NCBI GenBank assembly: GCA_035937135.1
Contig: DASYVL010000070.1
Span: 1 to 40,482, forward strand
Direction: 5' to 3'
Origin: Terriglobales bacterium
Lineage (GTDB): Bacteria; Acidobacteriota; Terriglobia; Terriglobales; Acidobacteriaceae
DNA length: 40,482 nt
The notes under the pieces were generated by a model. That model worked only from the letters and a program-made list of their open reading frames with translations. It searched no databases and was not told the origin of the DNA. Both the position numbers and the translations under genes were made by a program. Positions 26,760 to 36,646 of the stretch are shown here, one piece after another (position 1 is the first letter of the stretch; every line of letters begins with the position of its first letter).

Positions 26760-27491
26760 TCAGCCGCCGGGCAGGAAGGGCGCGAGCGGGCAGTGCTCGC
26801 AGCGGGCCTCCGCCTTGCGGCAATATTGGTGTCCGACGGCGACCAGCAGGGCGTGCATCTGGTTGTAGCGGCGCGCTACGGGGGAGAATGTTGCAGAACT
26901 CATGCGGGAGGCCGGGTGCCGCGGCTGCTCGCCCAGTTGGTGCGGCTCGGGAACTCGCCGCAGGGCGCGCTCGAAGCTCCGGCGGACTTCGTCGTAGGGA
27001 GCGTGGAAGGAAAGAACCTGGTGGCGATCGAGGATGCGGCGGGTGTAGGCGTCCACTACGAAGACCGGATGCCCGCCGGCGTAGAGCAGGATGGAGTCGG
27101 CGGTCTCCGGGCCGATGCCATTGAGAGCCAGAAGCTCGGCGCGCAGTTCGGCCGTGGGGCGGGCGAACATCCGTTCCAGGCTGCCGTCGTAGTTCGCGTC
27201 CAGCCAGGCAACGAAGAGCTTCAACCGCCGTGCCTTCTGGCGGAAGTAGCCAGCGGGGCGGATCAGCCGCTGCAAGCGGGCTAATGGAATGCGGCGGATT
27301 CCCGCCACGCTCAACCGGCGGGCGTGGCGCAGGTTGGCAAGCGCCTGCTCCACGTTTCCCCAAGCCGTGTTCTGGGTGAGAAGGGCGCCAACGATGACCT
27401 CGAATCGGCTCTGCGCGGGCCACCAGTTCTGCGGTCCCCAGGCGCGCCGCAGGGCGCGGTAGAAGCCGCGGAGAGTGGGATTGGCGCTCAT
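26760..27491 (-). CDS. Endonuclease III-like HhH-GPD DNA glycosylase
   Basis: The 243-residue protein has the HhH-GPD motif LNGIGPETADSILLYA and the catalytic Asp in VFVVDAYTRRIL. It matches the COG2231-type relatives of endonuclease III rather than Nth itself: the lyase Lys of Nth is a Glu (GPETADS), so it should be a monofunctional glycosylase. Three Cys of the iron-sulfur loop are present (C-x6-C-x2-C, CRKAEARCEHC), but the fourth, five residues on, is Leu. I chose the ATG at 27491; an upstream ATG at 27572 is possible. Confidence 0.87.
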   Translation of the reverse strand: MSANPTLRGFYRALRRAWGPQNWWPAQSRFEVIVGALLTQNTAWGNVEQALANLRHARRLSVAGIRRIPLARLQRLIRPAGYFRQKARRLKLFVAWLDANYDGSLERMFARPTAELRAELLALNGIGPETADSILLYAGGHPVFVVDAYTRRILDRHQVLSFHAPYDEVRRSFERALRRVPEPHQLGEQPRHPASRMSSATFSPVARRYNQMHALLVAVGHQYCRKAEARCEHCPLAPFLPGG

Positions 27492-27530
27492 TTTTCGCAG
27501 TCCGGCGTTGACGATTCTAGTCCCTCCCGA

Positions 27531-27559
27531 TTGACAATTTCTGTCACACGTCATACGAT
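27531..27559 (+). promoter_or_regulatory. Sigma-70 promoter of the pil operon
   Basis: TTGACA (27531-27536) and TACGAT (27554-27559) are 17 bases apart, the best sigma-70 match in the window. The pilB ATG follows at 27673, leaving a leader of about 105 bases with a GC palindrome. Confidence 0.7.
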
Positions 27560-27590
27560 TCGCGAAAACCACTGCCAGCGGCAGCCTATG

Positions 27591-27602
27591 CCCCCCGGGG
27601 GG
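27591..27602 (+). other. GC palindrome in the pilB leader
   Basis: CCCCCC (27591-27596) and GGGGGG (27597-27602) form a perfect 12-base palindrome. No loop bases separate the arms, so as RNA it would need a strained turn. It could instead be an operator half-site pair. Confidence 0.35.
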
Positions 27603-27672
27603 TGTGTTTAAGCGCTTCCGGGGGAGTATAGTTTCAGATTCATAATCATTACTCGGACAGGGAGTCGGACGT

Positions 27673-29388
<1,716 letters not shown>

Positions 29389-29421
29389 TCTCTATCCTGG
29401 AAGGGGAAGGCGGATTCCGAT

Positions 29422-30528
29422 ATGGCGACGACGCTCAGTGACCTACTGAAGAAGATGCTGGAGATGAACGGCAGCGACCTGCACATCACCACCAACTCGC
29501 CGCCACAGGTCCGGGTGCACGGCCACCTCACGCCGCTGGACATGCCGCCGCTGACCCCGGCAGAGACCAAGCAACTGGCCTACAGCGTCCTGACCGACGC
29601 CCAGAAGCACCGCTTCGAGGAGAACCTGGAACTGGACTTCTCCTTTGGCCTGAAGGGCCTGGCGCGCTTCCGCGGCAACTGCTTCAACCAGCGCGGCGCC
29701 ACCGGCGCCGTCTTCCGCGTCATCCCGTTTGAGATCAAGTCTTTCAACCAGCTCAATCTGCCGCAGGTGATTTCCAAGCTGTGCGAGAAGCCGCGCGGTC
29801 TCATCCTGGTGACCGGGCCGACGGGCTCGGGTAAATCGACCACGCTGGCGGCCATGATCGACAAGATCAACACCGAGCGCCACGAACACATCATCACCAT
29901 CGAAGACCCCATCGAGTTCGTGCACCAGAACAAGAACTGCCTGGTGAACCAGCGCGAGGTGCATTCCGATACCAAGTCGTTCACGGACGCGCTGCGCGCA
30001 GCGTTGCGCGAAGACCCCGACGTGGTGCTCATCGGCGAGATGCGCGACCTGGAGACCATCGAGGCGGCCCTGCGCATCGCCGAGACCGGCCACTTGACCT
30101 TCGGCACGCTGCACACCAACTCCGCGGCCTCTACCATCAACCGCGTCATCGACGTCTTCCCCTCCCACCAGCAATCGCAGATCCGCGCCCAGCTTTCCTT
30201 AGTGCTGGAAGGGATTTGCTGCCAGGCGCTGCTGGCCAAGCCCGGAGGGCAGGGCCGGTGCATGGCCATGGAGATCCTGGTGCCCAACGCCGCGGTCCGC
30301 AACCTCATCCGCGAGGACAAGATCCACCAGGTGTATTCCGCCATGCAGGCGGGCCAGGACAAATTCGGCATGCAGACGTTCAACCAGTCGCTGGCCTCGC
30401 TGTACTTCCAGAAGCAGATCACGTTGGAGGTAGCGGTCCAGCGCTCGTCCATGCCGGATGAACTCAACGAGATGATCAGTCGCGGCGCGGGGCTGAACAA
30501 GGGAGTCCCTGCGCCGGTACGCAGGTAA
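29422..30528 (+). CDS. pilT: Type IV pilus retraction ATPase PilT
   Basis: PilT depolymerises the pilus for twitching. The 368-residue protein has Walker A GPTGSGKS (132-139), Walker B (VLIGEMRDLETIEAAL), HERHEHIITIEDPIEF-like Asp-box region and the retraction signature AVRNLIREDKIHQVYSAMQAG, near AIRNLIRE. It is the second gene of the pil cluster, 40 bases before pilC. Confidence 0.97.
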   Translation: MATTLSDLLKKMLEMNGSDLHITTNSPPQVRVHGHLTPLDMPPLTPAETKQLAYSVLTDAQKHRFEENLELDFSFGLKGLARFRGNCFNQRGATGAVFRVIPFEIKSFNQLNLPQVISKLCEKPRGLILVTGPTGSGKSTTLAAMIDKINTERHEHIITIEDPIEFVHQNKNCLVNQREVHSDTKSFTDALRAALREDPDVVLIGEMRDLETIEAALRIAETGHLTFGTLHTNSAASTINRVIDVFPSHQQSQIRAQLSLVLEGICCQALLAKPGGQGRCMAMEILVPNAAVRNLIREDKIHQVYSAMQAGQDKFGMQTFNQSLASLYFQKQITLEVAVQRSSMPDELNEMISRGAGLNKGVPAPVRR

Positions 30529-30567
30529 AGGGAATCAACGGCCGGGAAGCCGGCCAAGGAGGTCCAG

Positions 30568-31788
30568 ATGCCAGTCTTTACATTCAAGGGAACAGACGCA
30601 GCGGGCAAGAAGGTGGCCGGCGAGCGCACGGCGGAGAACAAGCAGGTGCTGGCCGCTGCCTTGCGGCGGGAGCGCATCCAGCCCGGCGCCATCAAGGAGA
30701 AGGGCAAAGAGTTCGTGATGCCCACCTTCGGCTCCGGCAAGGTCGCCACCAAGGACCTCGCCATCTTCTTCCGCCAGTTCTCGGTGATGATCGACGCCGG
30801 ACTTCCCCTGGTACAGTGCCTGGAGATCATGGCCGCCAATCAGGAGAACCCCACCTTCCAGAAGTGCCTGACCGGCGTGCGGACCACGGTGGAAGGCGGC
30901 GCCACTCTGGCCAACGCCATGAAGGGCTATCCCAAGATCTTCGACGAACTCACCACCAACATGATCGAGGCGGGCGAGACCGGCGGTATTTTGGACGTCA
31001 TCCTGCAGCGCCTGGCCGGATACGTGGAAAAGGCCGTGAGGCTGAGAGGCGCGGTGAAGTCGGCGCTCATCTACCCGGTCTCGGTCATCTCCATCGCCCT
31101 CGTCGTGGTGGGAGGGCTGATGATCTTCGTGGTTCCCATCTTCGCCAACCTGTTCGCCGGCTTGGGCGTGGACCTGCCGCTGCCCACCCGCATCGTCATG
31201 GGCACCAGTAATGCGCTGGGATTCTTCGTCTTCAAGCTTTGGTTTGTGTGGATCCCGGGCACCATAGCCTTCGTTTGGGGATTCAGACAGGTCCTCAAGA
31301 CGCGCAGGGGCCGCTACCTCTTTGACAAGATGCTGCTGAACATCCCGGTGATGGGTATGTTGCTGCGCAAGATCGCGGTGGCGCGCTTCACCCGGACGCT
31401 GGGCACCCTGATCACCTCGGGCGTGCCCATCCTGGAGGGCCTATCCATCACCGCCCGCACCTCGGGCAACGCCGTCCTGGAAGAGGCGCTGATGAAGGTG
31501 CGCAAAGCCATCGAGGAAGGCCGCACCATCGTGGACCCGCTGAAGGAAAGCGGCGTGTTCCCCAACATGGTGACCCAGATGATCGGCGTGGGTGAGGCCA
31601 CCGGCGCCATGGACGCCATGCTGTCGAAGATCGCGGACTTCTACGAAGAAGAGGTGGACACCGCCACCAAGGACATGCTGACCCTGCTGGAGCCCATTAT
31701 GATCGGCTTCCTGGGCGTGGCCGTCGGTGGCATCGTCATCTCCCTGTATATGCCGCTGTTCGCCATGATCGGCAAACTGGCAGGGTAG
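30568..31788 (+). CDS. pilC: Type IV pilus inner-membrane platform PilC
   Basis: PilC is the inner-membrane platform on which PilB and PilT act. The 406-residue protein has two GspF domains (about 70-195 with FFRQFSVMIDAGLPLVQCLE, and 275-400 with FTRTLGTLITSGVPILEGL) and three membrane helices near 170-195, 215-240 and 375-400. The ribosome site is AAGGAGG about 6 bases before the ATG. It follows pilT and precedes pilS in one orientation. Confidence 0.96.
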   Translation: MPVFTFKGTDAAGKKVAGERTAENKQVLAAALRRERIQPGAIKEKGKEFVMPTFGSGKVATKDLAIFFRQFSVMIDAGLPLVQCLEIMAANQENPTFQKCLTGVRTTVEGGATLANAMKGYPKIFDELTTNMIEAGETGGILDVILQRLAGYVEKAVRLRGAVKSALIYPVSVISIALVVVGGLMIFVVPIFANLFAGLGVDLPLPTRIVMGTSNALGFFVFKLWFVWIPGTIAFVWGFRQVLKTRRGRYLFDKMLLNIPVMGMLLRKIAVARFTRTLGTLITSGVPILEGLSITARTSGNAVLEEALMKVRKAIEEGRTIVDPLKESGVFPNMVTQMIGVGEATGAMDAMLSKIADFYEEEVDTATKDMLTLLEPIMIGFLGVAVGGIVISLYMPLFAMIGKLAG

Positions 31789-31866
31789 GCGCGGAGCCGC
31801 AACCTCCGGAGCGCAGCGTCCCCAGGCGGGGTGTCTCGCCGGATCCTGCCGCGCAGAGCCGAGCCC

Positions 31867-33528
31867 ATGAACGCACGAATCGGATCTCAGTTCAACGAGC
31901 GTACCTGGCTCACCTGGCTGGTGAAGGTGCGCATCATCGTCATCACCTTCCTCCTGGGCATCGGCCTGGCCATCATCCGGCTTACGACCAACAACATCAG
32001 CGAGTTCGGCTTCGTCAGCGTGATCGTGCTCTGGTACACGATCTCGGTCTTCTACGCCCTGCTGCTCTCTATCTGGGACGACTACCTCATTCAGTCGCGG
32101 CTGCAGATCCTGGCCGACCTGGTTTTCGTCACCGCCATCGTCTATCTTGCCGGCGGCAGCGACACTCCCTTCAACTTCCTCTATCCGCTGGTCATCATTA
32201 TCGCCAGCATCGTGCTCTCCCGCGCCTGGGCCTACCTGGTGGCGGCGCTCTCCTTCATCCTGTTCGGCGCCACCCTGGAGCTGGCCTACTTCGACGTCAT
32301 CCACTCCTACGCCACCACCCGGCCGGACCCCAAGTCGTTGCAGGCCATCATCTTCATCAACCTCTTCGCCTTCATGGCCGTGGCCTACCTTTCCAGCAGT
32401 CTGACCACCAAGCTGCGTCAGGTGGATGTGCAGCTCCAGGATAAGAGCGGCGCCCTGGAGAAGCTGGAGGCCCTGCACGAGAACATCATCAACTCCATGC
32501 GCGGCGGCGTCATTACCACCGACCTGGAAGGACGGGTCACGCTGTTGAACGCGCCCGGGCAGGCGCTGCTCGAGCGTCGCGGCCGCCAGGCGCTGGGGCA
32601 GCCGGTCTCCAAGCTCTTTCTCGATCGCCTGCCCGACGTCTCCTCCTCTTCCATCCAGGGCGAGGTCCGCTCCCTCACTCCCTCGGGCAAGGAGAAGACC
32701 TTCAGCATCACCGCCTCGCCGCTGACCGTCCCCGAGCGCGGCATCCTGGGCTACGTCTACGCCTTCTCCGACCTGACCGAGATCCGGAGGCTGGAGCGCG
32801 AGGTGCGCATGCGCGACCGGCTTTCCGCGGTCGGCCGCATGGCGGCGGGCATCGCCCACGAGATCCGCAACCCGCTCTCCTCCATCGCCGGCTCGGTCAA
32901 GCTGCTCTCCGAGATCTCCACCCTCAACGACGAGCAGCGCACCATGGTGGAGATCGTCACTCGCGAGTCGCAGCGGCTCAACACCATCATCTCCGACTTC
33001 CTCACCTATTCGCGCGAGAAGAGGCTGGAGTTCACGTGCCTGGACCTGCTGCCGCTGCTCGAAGACACCCTCACCCTGCTGGAGAACCGGCCCCGCAAGG
33101 CGCCGGTCGAGGTGGTGCGCCGGCTGGAGCCGGGCCCGGCCTTCTCGCTGGTGGATGGCGACCGGATGAAGCAAGTGTTCTGGAACATCTGCGAGAACGC
33201 GCTGCAAGCCATGCCCGAAGGCGGGCGGCTCACCGTCTCGCTGCGCGGCGACGGCGACAACTGGCAGATCAGCTTCGCCGATACCGGGCACGGGCTGGCT
33301 TCGGAGCAGATGGACAAGATCTTCGAGCCCTTCCAGACCCAGTTCGACGGCGGGACCGGGCTGGGGCTGGCCATCGTGTACCAGATCGTGCAGGCCCACG
33401 ACGGCAGGATCTGGGCGCGCTCGGCGCCGGGCGAGGGCGCAGAGTTCACCCTGGAACTGAAGCGAGCCGCACCGCCGGCGGAGGCTGAGCCCGCCGCAGC
33501 CGCCGTGGCCAAGGCGGGCCATGGCTAA
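31867..33528 (+). CDS. pilS: PilS-like sensor histidine kinase
   Basis: PilS senses pilin level in the membrane and phosphorylates PilR. From the ATG at 31867 (553 residues) there are about six hydrophobic segments up to residue 175 (TAIVYLAGGSDTPFNFLYPL included), PAS (about 190-300), HisKA with H331 (GIAHEIRNPLSSIAGSVKL) and an ATPase domain with NICENALQAM, DTGHGL and GTGLGLAIV. A GTG at 31831 is an alternative start, adding 12 residues, and has AGGCGGG nearby. Its end overlaps pilR by 8 bases. Confidence 0.93.
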   Translation: MNARIGSQFNERTWLTWLVKVRIIVITFLLGIGLAIIRLTTNNISEFGFVSVIVLWYTISVFYALLLSIWDDYLIQSRLQILADLVFVTAIVYLAGGSDTPFNFLYPLVIIIASIVLSRAWAYLVAALSFILFGATLELAYFDVIHSYATTRPDPKSLQAIIFINLFAFMAVAYLSSSLTTKLRQVDVQLQDKSGALEKLEALHENIINSMRGGVITTDLEGRVTLLNAPGQALLERRGRQALGQPVSKLFLDRLPDVSSSSIQGEVRSLTPSGKEKTFSITASPLTVPERGILGYVYAFSDLTEIRRLEREVRMRDRLSAVGRMAAGIAHEIRNPLSSIAGSVKLLSEISTLNDEQRTMVEIVTRESQRLNTIISDFLTYSREKRLEFTCLDLLPLLEDTLTLLENRPRKAPVEVVRRLEPGPAFSLVDGDRMKQVFWNICENALQAMPEGGRLTVSLRGDGDNWQISFADTGHGLASEQMDKIFEPFQTQFDGGTGLGLAIVYQIVQAHDGRIWARSAPGEGAEFTLELKRAAPPAEAEPAAAAVAKAGHG

Positions 33529-34885
33529 TATCCTGCTCTGCGACGACGAGCGCTCCATCTGCGAGATGCTCGACCTGGCCCTGCGCAAGGGGGGGCACCG
33601 GGTGGAGACGGTCAATTCCGGCGCCGCTGCCAAGCGCAAGATCGACGGCGCCCTCTACGACATCATCGTCACCGACGTCCGCATGCCCTCCGTCGACGGC
33701 TTGGAGGTGCTGCGCCACGCCCGGCTCATCTCCCCGGACTCTCTGGTGCTGCTCATCACCGCCCTCGACGATTCAGAAACCCCCATCCAGGCGCTCAATG
33801 CCGGCGCCTTCCACTTCATTCGCAAAGGCCCCGCCCTGCTCGAGGACGTGAAGGCCGCCATCGGCCTGGCCGCGGAGAAGATCACCCTGCGGCAACAGAA
33901 CTTCGCCTTCCGGCGCGACGCCGCCAGCCGCAACACGCTGGAGAACTTCATCGGCACCAGTCCGCCCATGCAGAAGCTGAAGGAGACCATCCGCACCGTC
34001 GCCTCCACCGGCTCGACCATCGTCATCAAGGGCGAGAGCGGGACGGGCAAGGAGCTGGTGGCCCGCGCCGTTCACGCCTGCTCGCCCCGCGCCGCCGAGC
34101 CCTTCGTCTCCGTCAACTGCGGCGCCTTCCCCGAGACCCTGCTGGAGAGCGAGCTCTTCGGTTACGTGAAGGGCGCTTTCACCGGCGCCGGCCAGAACAA
34201 GAGCGGCCTGTTCGAGGCGGCCAACGGCGGCACCCTCTTCCTCGACGAGATCAGCGAGACCACGCCCGCCATGCAGGTCAAGCTGCTGCGGGTGCTCCAG
34301 GAGCGCAGCCTGCGCCCGGTGGGAGGAACCCAGGAGATTTCGGTGGACGTGCGCGTCATCTCCGCCACCAACAAGGACCTGGACGAACTGGTCGCCTCCG
34401 GCGGCTTTCGCGAGGACCTCTACTACCGGCTGAGCGTCATTCCCATCGTGGTCCCGCCGCTGCGCGAGCGCCGCGAGGACATTCCCCTGCTGGTCCTCCA
34501 CTTCCTCAAGAAGTACGCGCCCGCGGCGGGGAAGAGCATCGTGCGCGTCACGCCGCAGTCGCTCGAAGCGCTGCGCGACTACGACTGGCCGGGAAACGTC
34601 CGCCAACTGGAGAACACGGTGGAGCGCGCCGTGGCCCTCGAGACCTCCGACCAGTTGCACGTGGAGCTGCCGGTCGAGCGGTCGAAGGCGCGGACGGCTG
34701 GAGGGCCGGCGCCCGCCGCCATTCCCGCCGACGGCCTCGATATGGAGGGCTACGTGGCCTCCATCGAGCGCTCGCTGCTCGAGTCGGCGCTGCGCCAGTC
34801 CGAGGGCGTCCAGACCCGCGCCGCCGAGCTGCTCAAGCTCTCCTACCGCTCATTCCGGCATCTGGTGAAGAAGTACGAAATCTAG
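33521..34885 (+). CDS. pilR: PilR-like sigma-54 response regulator
   Basis: PilR turns on pilA transcription with sigma-54. The 454-residue protein has a receiver domain (D52 in VTDVRMPSVDG), Walker A GESGTGKE (171-178), intact GAFTGA (218-223), Walker B GGTLFLDE (236-243), and a Fis-type helix-turn-helix (TRAAELLKLSYRSFRHLVKKY). The Lys-Pro site reads K102-G-P, slightly altered. It overlaps pilS and ends the operon. It faces the TPR gene tail to tail across 43 bases. Confidence 0.94.
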   Translation: MANILLCDDERSICEMLDLALRKGGHRVETVNSGAAAKRKIDGALYDIIVTDVRMPSVDGLEVLRHARLISPDSLVLLITALDDSETPIQALNAGAFHFIRKGPALLEDVKAAIGLAAEKITLRQQNFAFRRDAASRNTLENFIGTSPPMQKLKETIRTVASTGSTIVIKGESGTGKELVARAVHACSPRAAEPFVSVNCGAFPETLLESELFGYVKGAFTGAGQNKSGLFEAANGGTLFLDEISETTPAMQVKLLRVLQERSLRPVGGTQEISVDVRVISATNKDLDELVASGGFREDLYYRLSVIPIVVPPLRERREDIPLLVLHFLKKYAPAAGKSIVRVTPQSLEALRDYDWPGNVRQLENTVERAVALETSDQLHVELPVERSKARTAGGPAPAAIPADGLDMEGYVASIERSLLESALRQSEGVQTRAAELLKLSYRSFRHLVKKYEI

Positions 34886-34928
34886 AGAAGGGTGAACCGT
34901 TGACCGTAACCCATTAACAGCAAACCTG

Positions 34929-35282
34929 TTACTCCTTCTGCTTTAGCTGCTGCTTCCACCCCAGGATGCGCGCCTTGTTCGCCTCTTCCTCCGCCTCCGG
35001 GACCATCCCTTTCTTCTGGTACAGGATGGAGAGGCTGGTGTGGGCCAGGGTGTCGTTGGGGTCGAGGGTGGAGATCTTCTGGGCAACCTCGATGGCTTCG
35101 TCCAGGCGGTTCAGGTCCTGATAGGCGCGGGCCAGCCCGTGCATGGCGTCGGTGAAGGAGGGGTCGAGCTCGATGGCCTTCTTGTACTGCTCGATGGCCT
35201 CCTGGTGGCGGCCTTCGGCGTAGAGGTCGAGCGCGCTGTAGTAGTGGTCTTCCGCCGCCTGACGATTGCCCGCGTCACTCAT
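34929..35282 (-). CDS. Small TPR-repeat protein
   Basis: The 117-residue protein starts at the ATG at 35282 (MSDAGNRQAAEDHYYSALDL) and has about three TPR motifs (YAEGRHQEAIEQYKKAIELD, GLARAYQDLNRLDEAIEVAQ, then SILYQKKGMVPEAEEEANKA). There is no signal peptide. It is probably a cytoplasmic scaffold. A longer frame to 35360 exists but its extra codons run through a repeat. It is convergent with pilR. Confidence 0.85.
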   Translation of the reverse strand: MSDAGNRQAAEDHYYSALDLYAEGRHQEAIEQYKKAIELDPSFTDAMHGLARAYQDLNRLDEAIEVAQKISTLDPNDTLAHTSLSILYQKKGMVPEAEEEANKARILGWKQQLKQKE

Positions 35283-35399
35283 GGCTTCGAGTATATTGGA
35301 TTTGTGATGTTGGACTTGTAATTTGTGATTTGCCAGGCGAAGGCAGCGCCGCTTCGGCATTTAGAAATCACCAATCACCAATCACCAATTACAAATACT
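35283..35399. repeat. AT-rich imperfect inverted repeat with ATCACCA units
   Basis: The gap between the TPR gene and the small plus-strand gene holds TTGTAATTTGTGATTTG-like sequence on one side and AAATCACCAATCACCAATCACCAATTACAAAT-like sequence on the other (35365-35398), with three ATCACCA units in a row. The arms pair imperfectly. The AT content contrasts with the GC-rich surroundings. Confidence 0.55.
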
Positions 35400-35400
35400 G

Positions 35401-35634
35401 ATGAACTACATCCTCCGCTTCCTGTGGAACTCGACCCGCGGACACCGCCTGGCTCCGTGGCGCAGCCCCTACCTCAAATGGCGCATTGAGACCTATGCCG
35501 GCCTCAAGATGAACAAGATCGGCTTCCTGGAGTTCTGGGGATTCATGTGGCGCGAGCGGACTCAACTCGCGCGCTTCCTCAAGTGGACCTCGGAGATGGA
35601 CCGCTACGCCCGCCCCAAGCCCAAGAACCCATAA
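35401..35634 (+). CDS. Small basic, Trp/Arg-rich protein of unknown function
   Basis: This 77-residue protein (MNYILRFLWNSTRGHRLAPW at the start) has many aromatic and basic residues, one short hydrophobic stretch (KIGFLEFWGFMW), and no Cys. I do not recognise it. The pattern is coding-like, with GC-rich codons and no stop in a dense frame. It lies directly after the AT-rich repeat, which may carry its promoter. A membrane-associated or nucleic-acid-associated role is possible, but not supported. Confidence 0.7.
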   Translation: MNYILRFLWNSTRGHRLAPWRSPYLKWRIETYAGLKMNKIGFLEFWGFMWRERTQLARFLKWTSEMDRYARPKPKNP

Positions 35635-35669
35635 GTGTTGTGTGGATGCGGGCGACACGCCCGCGCAGG

Positions 35670-36497
35670 TTATCCCGCCGCTTCCGCAGGCGCGGCTTCC
35701 TCGAAGAGCACGCCCACGTCCGAGCCCTTGTCGACGCCCAGCACACGCGACGCTTGGCCGCGGTGCGTGGCGATCTCCAAGAATCCCATGCTGCCCAGGA
35801 TGGCGAACACCTCGCCGGCGGCGCCGTCGGCGTAGGCCGTGCGCAGGCGCGTGACCTCGCTCTTGCCGATCAGCACCTTGAACGCCGGCGGCGTCGGCGG
35901 GTCGAACAGCCGGGGAAGGTCTCTGGGCGTGAAGTTGGTGATGAGGTTGCCGAACTTGTCTACCTTGAGCACCACGCCCTTCATCAGATTGTCATTGATG
36001 GGTTTGGGCTTGGGCGCGGCAAAGCGCACAAAGTCGTCGATCTCCTCGCCGAACTTCGAGACCTCGACCCCCTTGCTCAGCCATCCCGCCACCGCGGCGA
36101 ACAGGTCGCGGCCCTGGAAGGTGTTGCTCGTGGGCTGCAGGAAGTAATGGTCGGCGGTGATGTGTCGCACCGAGAGCCGCTCCTCCTGCTCATACACCAG
36201 CGACAGCACGCCGTTGTCCGGCGCCAGAAAGACATGTTTCTCAGCCGTGACCAGCAGCGGCCGCCTGGAACTCCCTACCCCCGGGTCCACAATCACCAGG
36301 TGGACGGTGTCCGTCGGGAAGTAGCGATAGGCCTGGGCGATGGTCAGGGCCCCGTCCAGCACGTCGTAGGAGTGCACTGAGTTGCAGATGTCCACGAGCT
36401 GCGCCGCCGGGTTGATGGTCAGGATCACCCCCTTCATCGCGCCCACGTAGTGGTCGCTCTCGCCGAAGTCGGTGGTGAAGGTGATCAGCCGCTGCAT
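35670..36497 (-). CDS. S-adenosyl-L-methionine hydrolase (DUF62 type)
   Basis: The 275-residue protein has the family signature ITFTTDFGESDHYVGAMKG (5-23), VDPGVGS, FLAPDNGVLS and an IDKFGNLITNF-like segment (KVDKFGNLITNFTPRDL). DUF62 proteins use water or hydroxide to hydrolyse SAM to adenosine and methionine, as related enzymes use halides. AAAGG precedes the ATG. It may remove SAM or recycle it; a regulatory role is inference. The next gene upstream is the peptidase, and 149 bases separate the two. Confidence 0.9.
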   Translation of the reverse strand: MQRLITFTTDFGESDHYVGAMKGVILTINPAAQLVDICNSVHSYDVLDGALTIAQAYRYFPTDTVHLVIVDPGVGSSRRPLLVTAEKHVFLAPDNGVLSLVYEQEERLSVRHITADHYFLQPTSNTFQGRDLFAAVAGWLSKGVEVSKFGEEIDDFVRFAAPKPKPINDNLMKGVVLKVDKFGNLITNFTPRDLPRLFDPPTPPAFKVLIGKSEVTRLRTAYADGAAGEVFAILGSMGFLEIATHRGQASRVLGVDKGSDVGVLFEEAAPAEAAG

Positions 36498-36646
36498 TGG
36501 GAAAGCCTTTCTCTCTGCCGGGTCGCATTCCTGGAGGCATCGGAAAAATATCGCGGTAGTGCGGCAAAGTCAAGCGTAACAAGCAGATATGGCCGAAGCG
36601 GGCCGCCTGCCAGCCACCCCGGCGCAGGCCCGAGCTCCGGCGCCGC

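Noticed and set aside
27591-27602. CCCCCCGGGGGG as an attenuator
   Set aside because: No loop and no downstream T-tract; there is no evidence of transcription stop.
35365-35398. The ATCACCA triplet as part of a CRISPR array
   Set aside because: The units are 7 bases and adjoin with no spacers.
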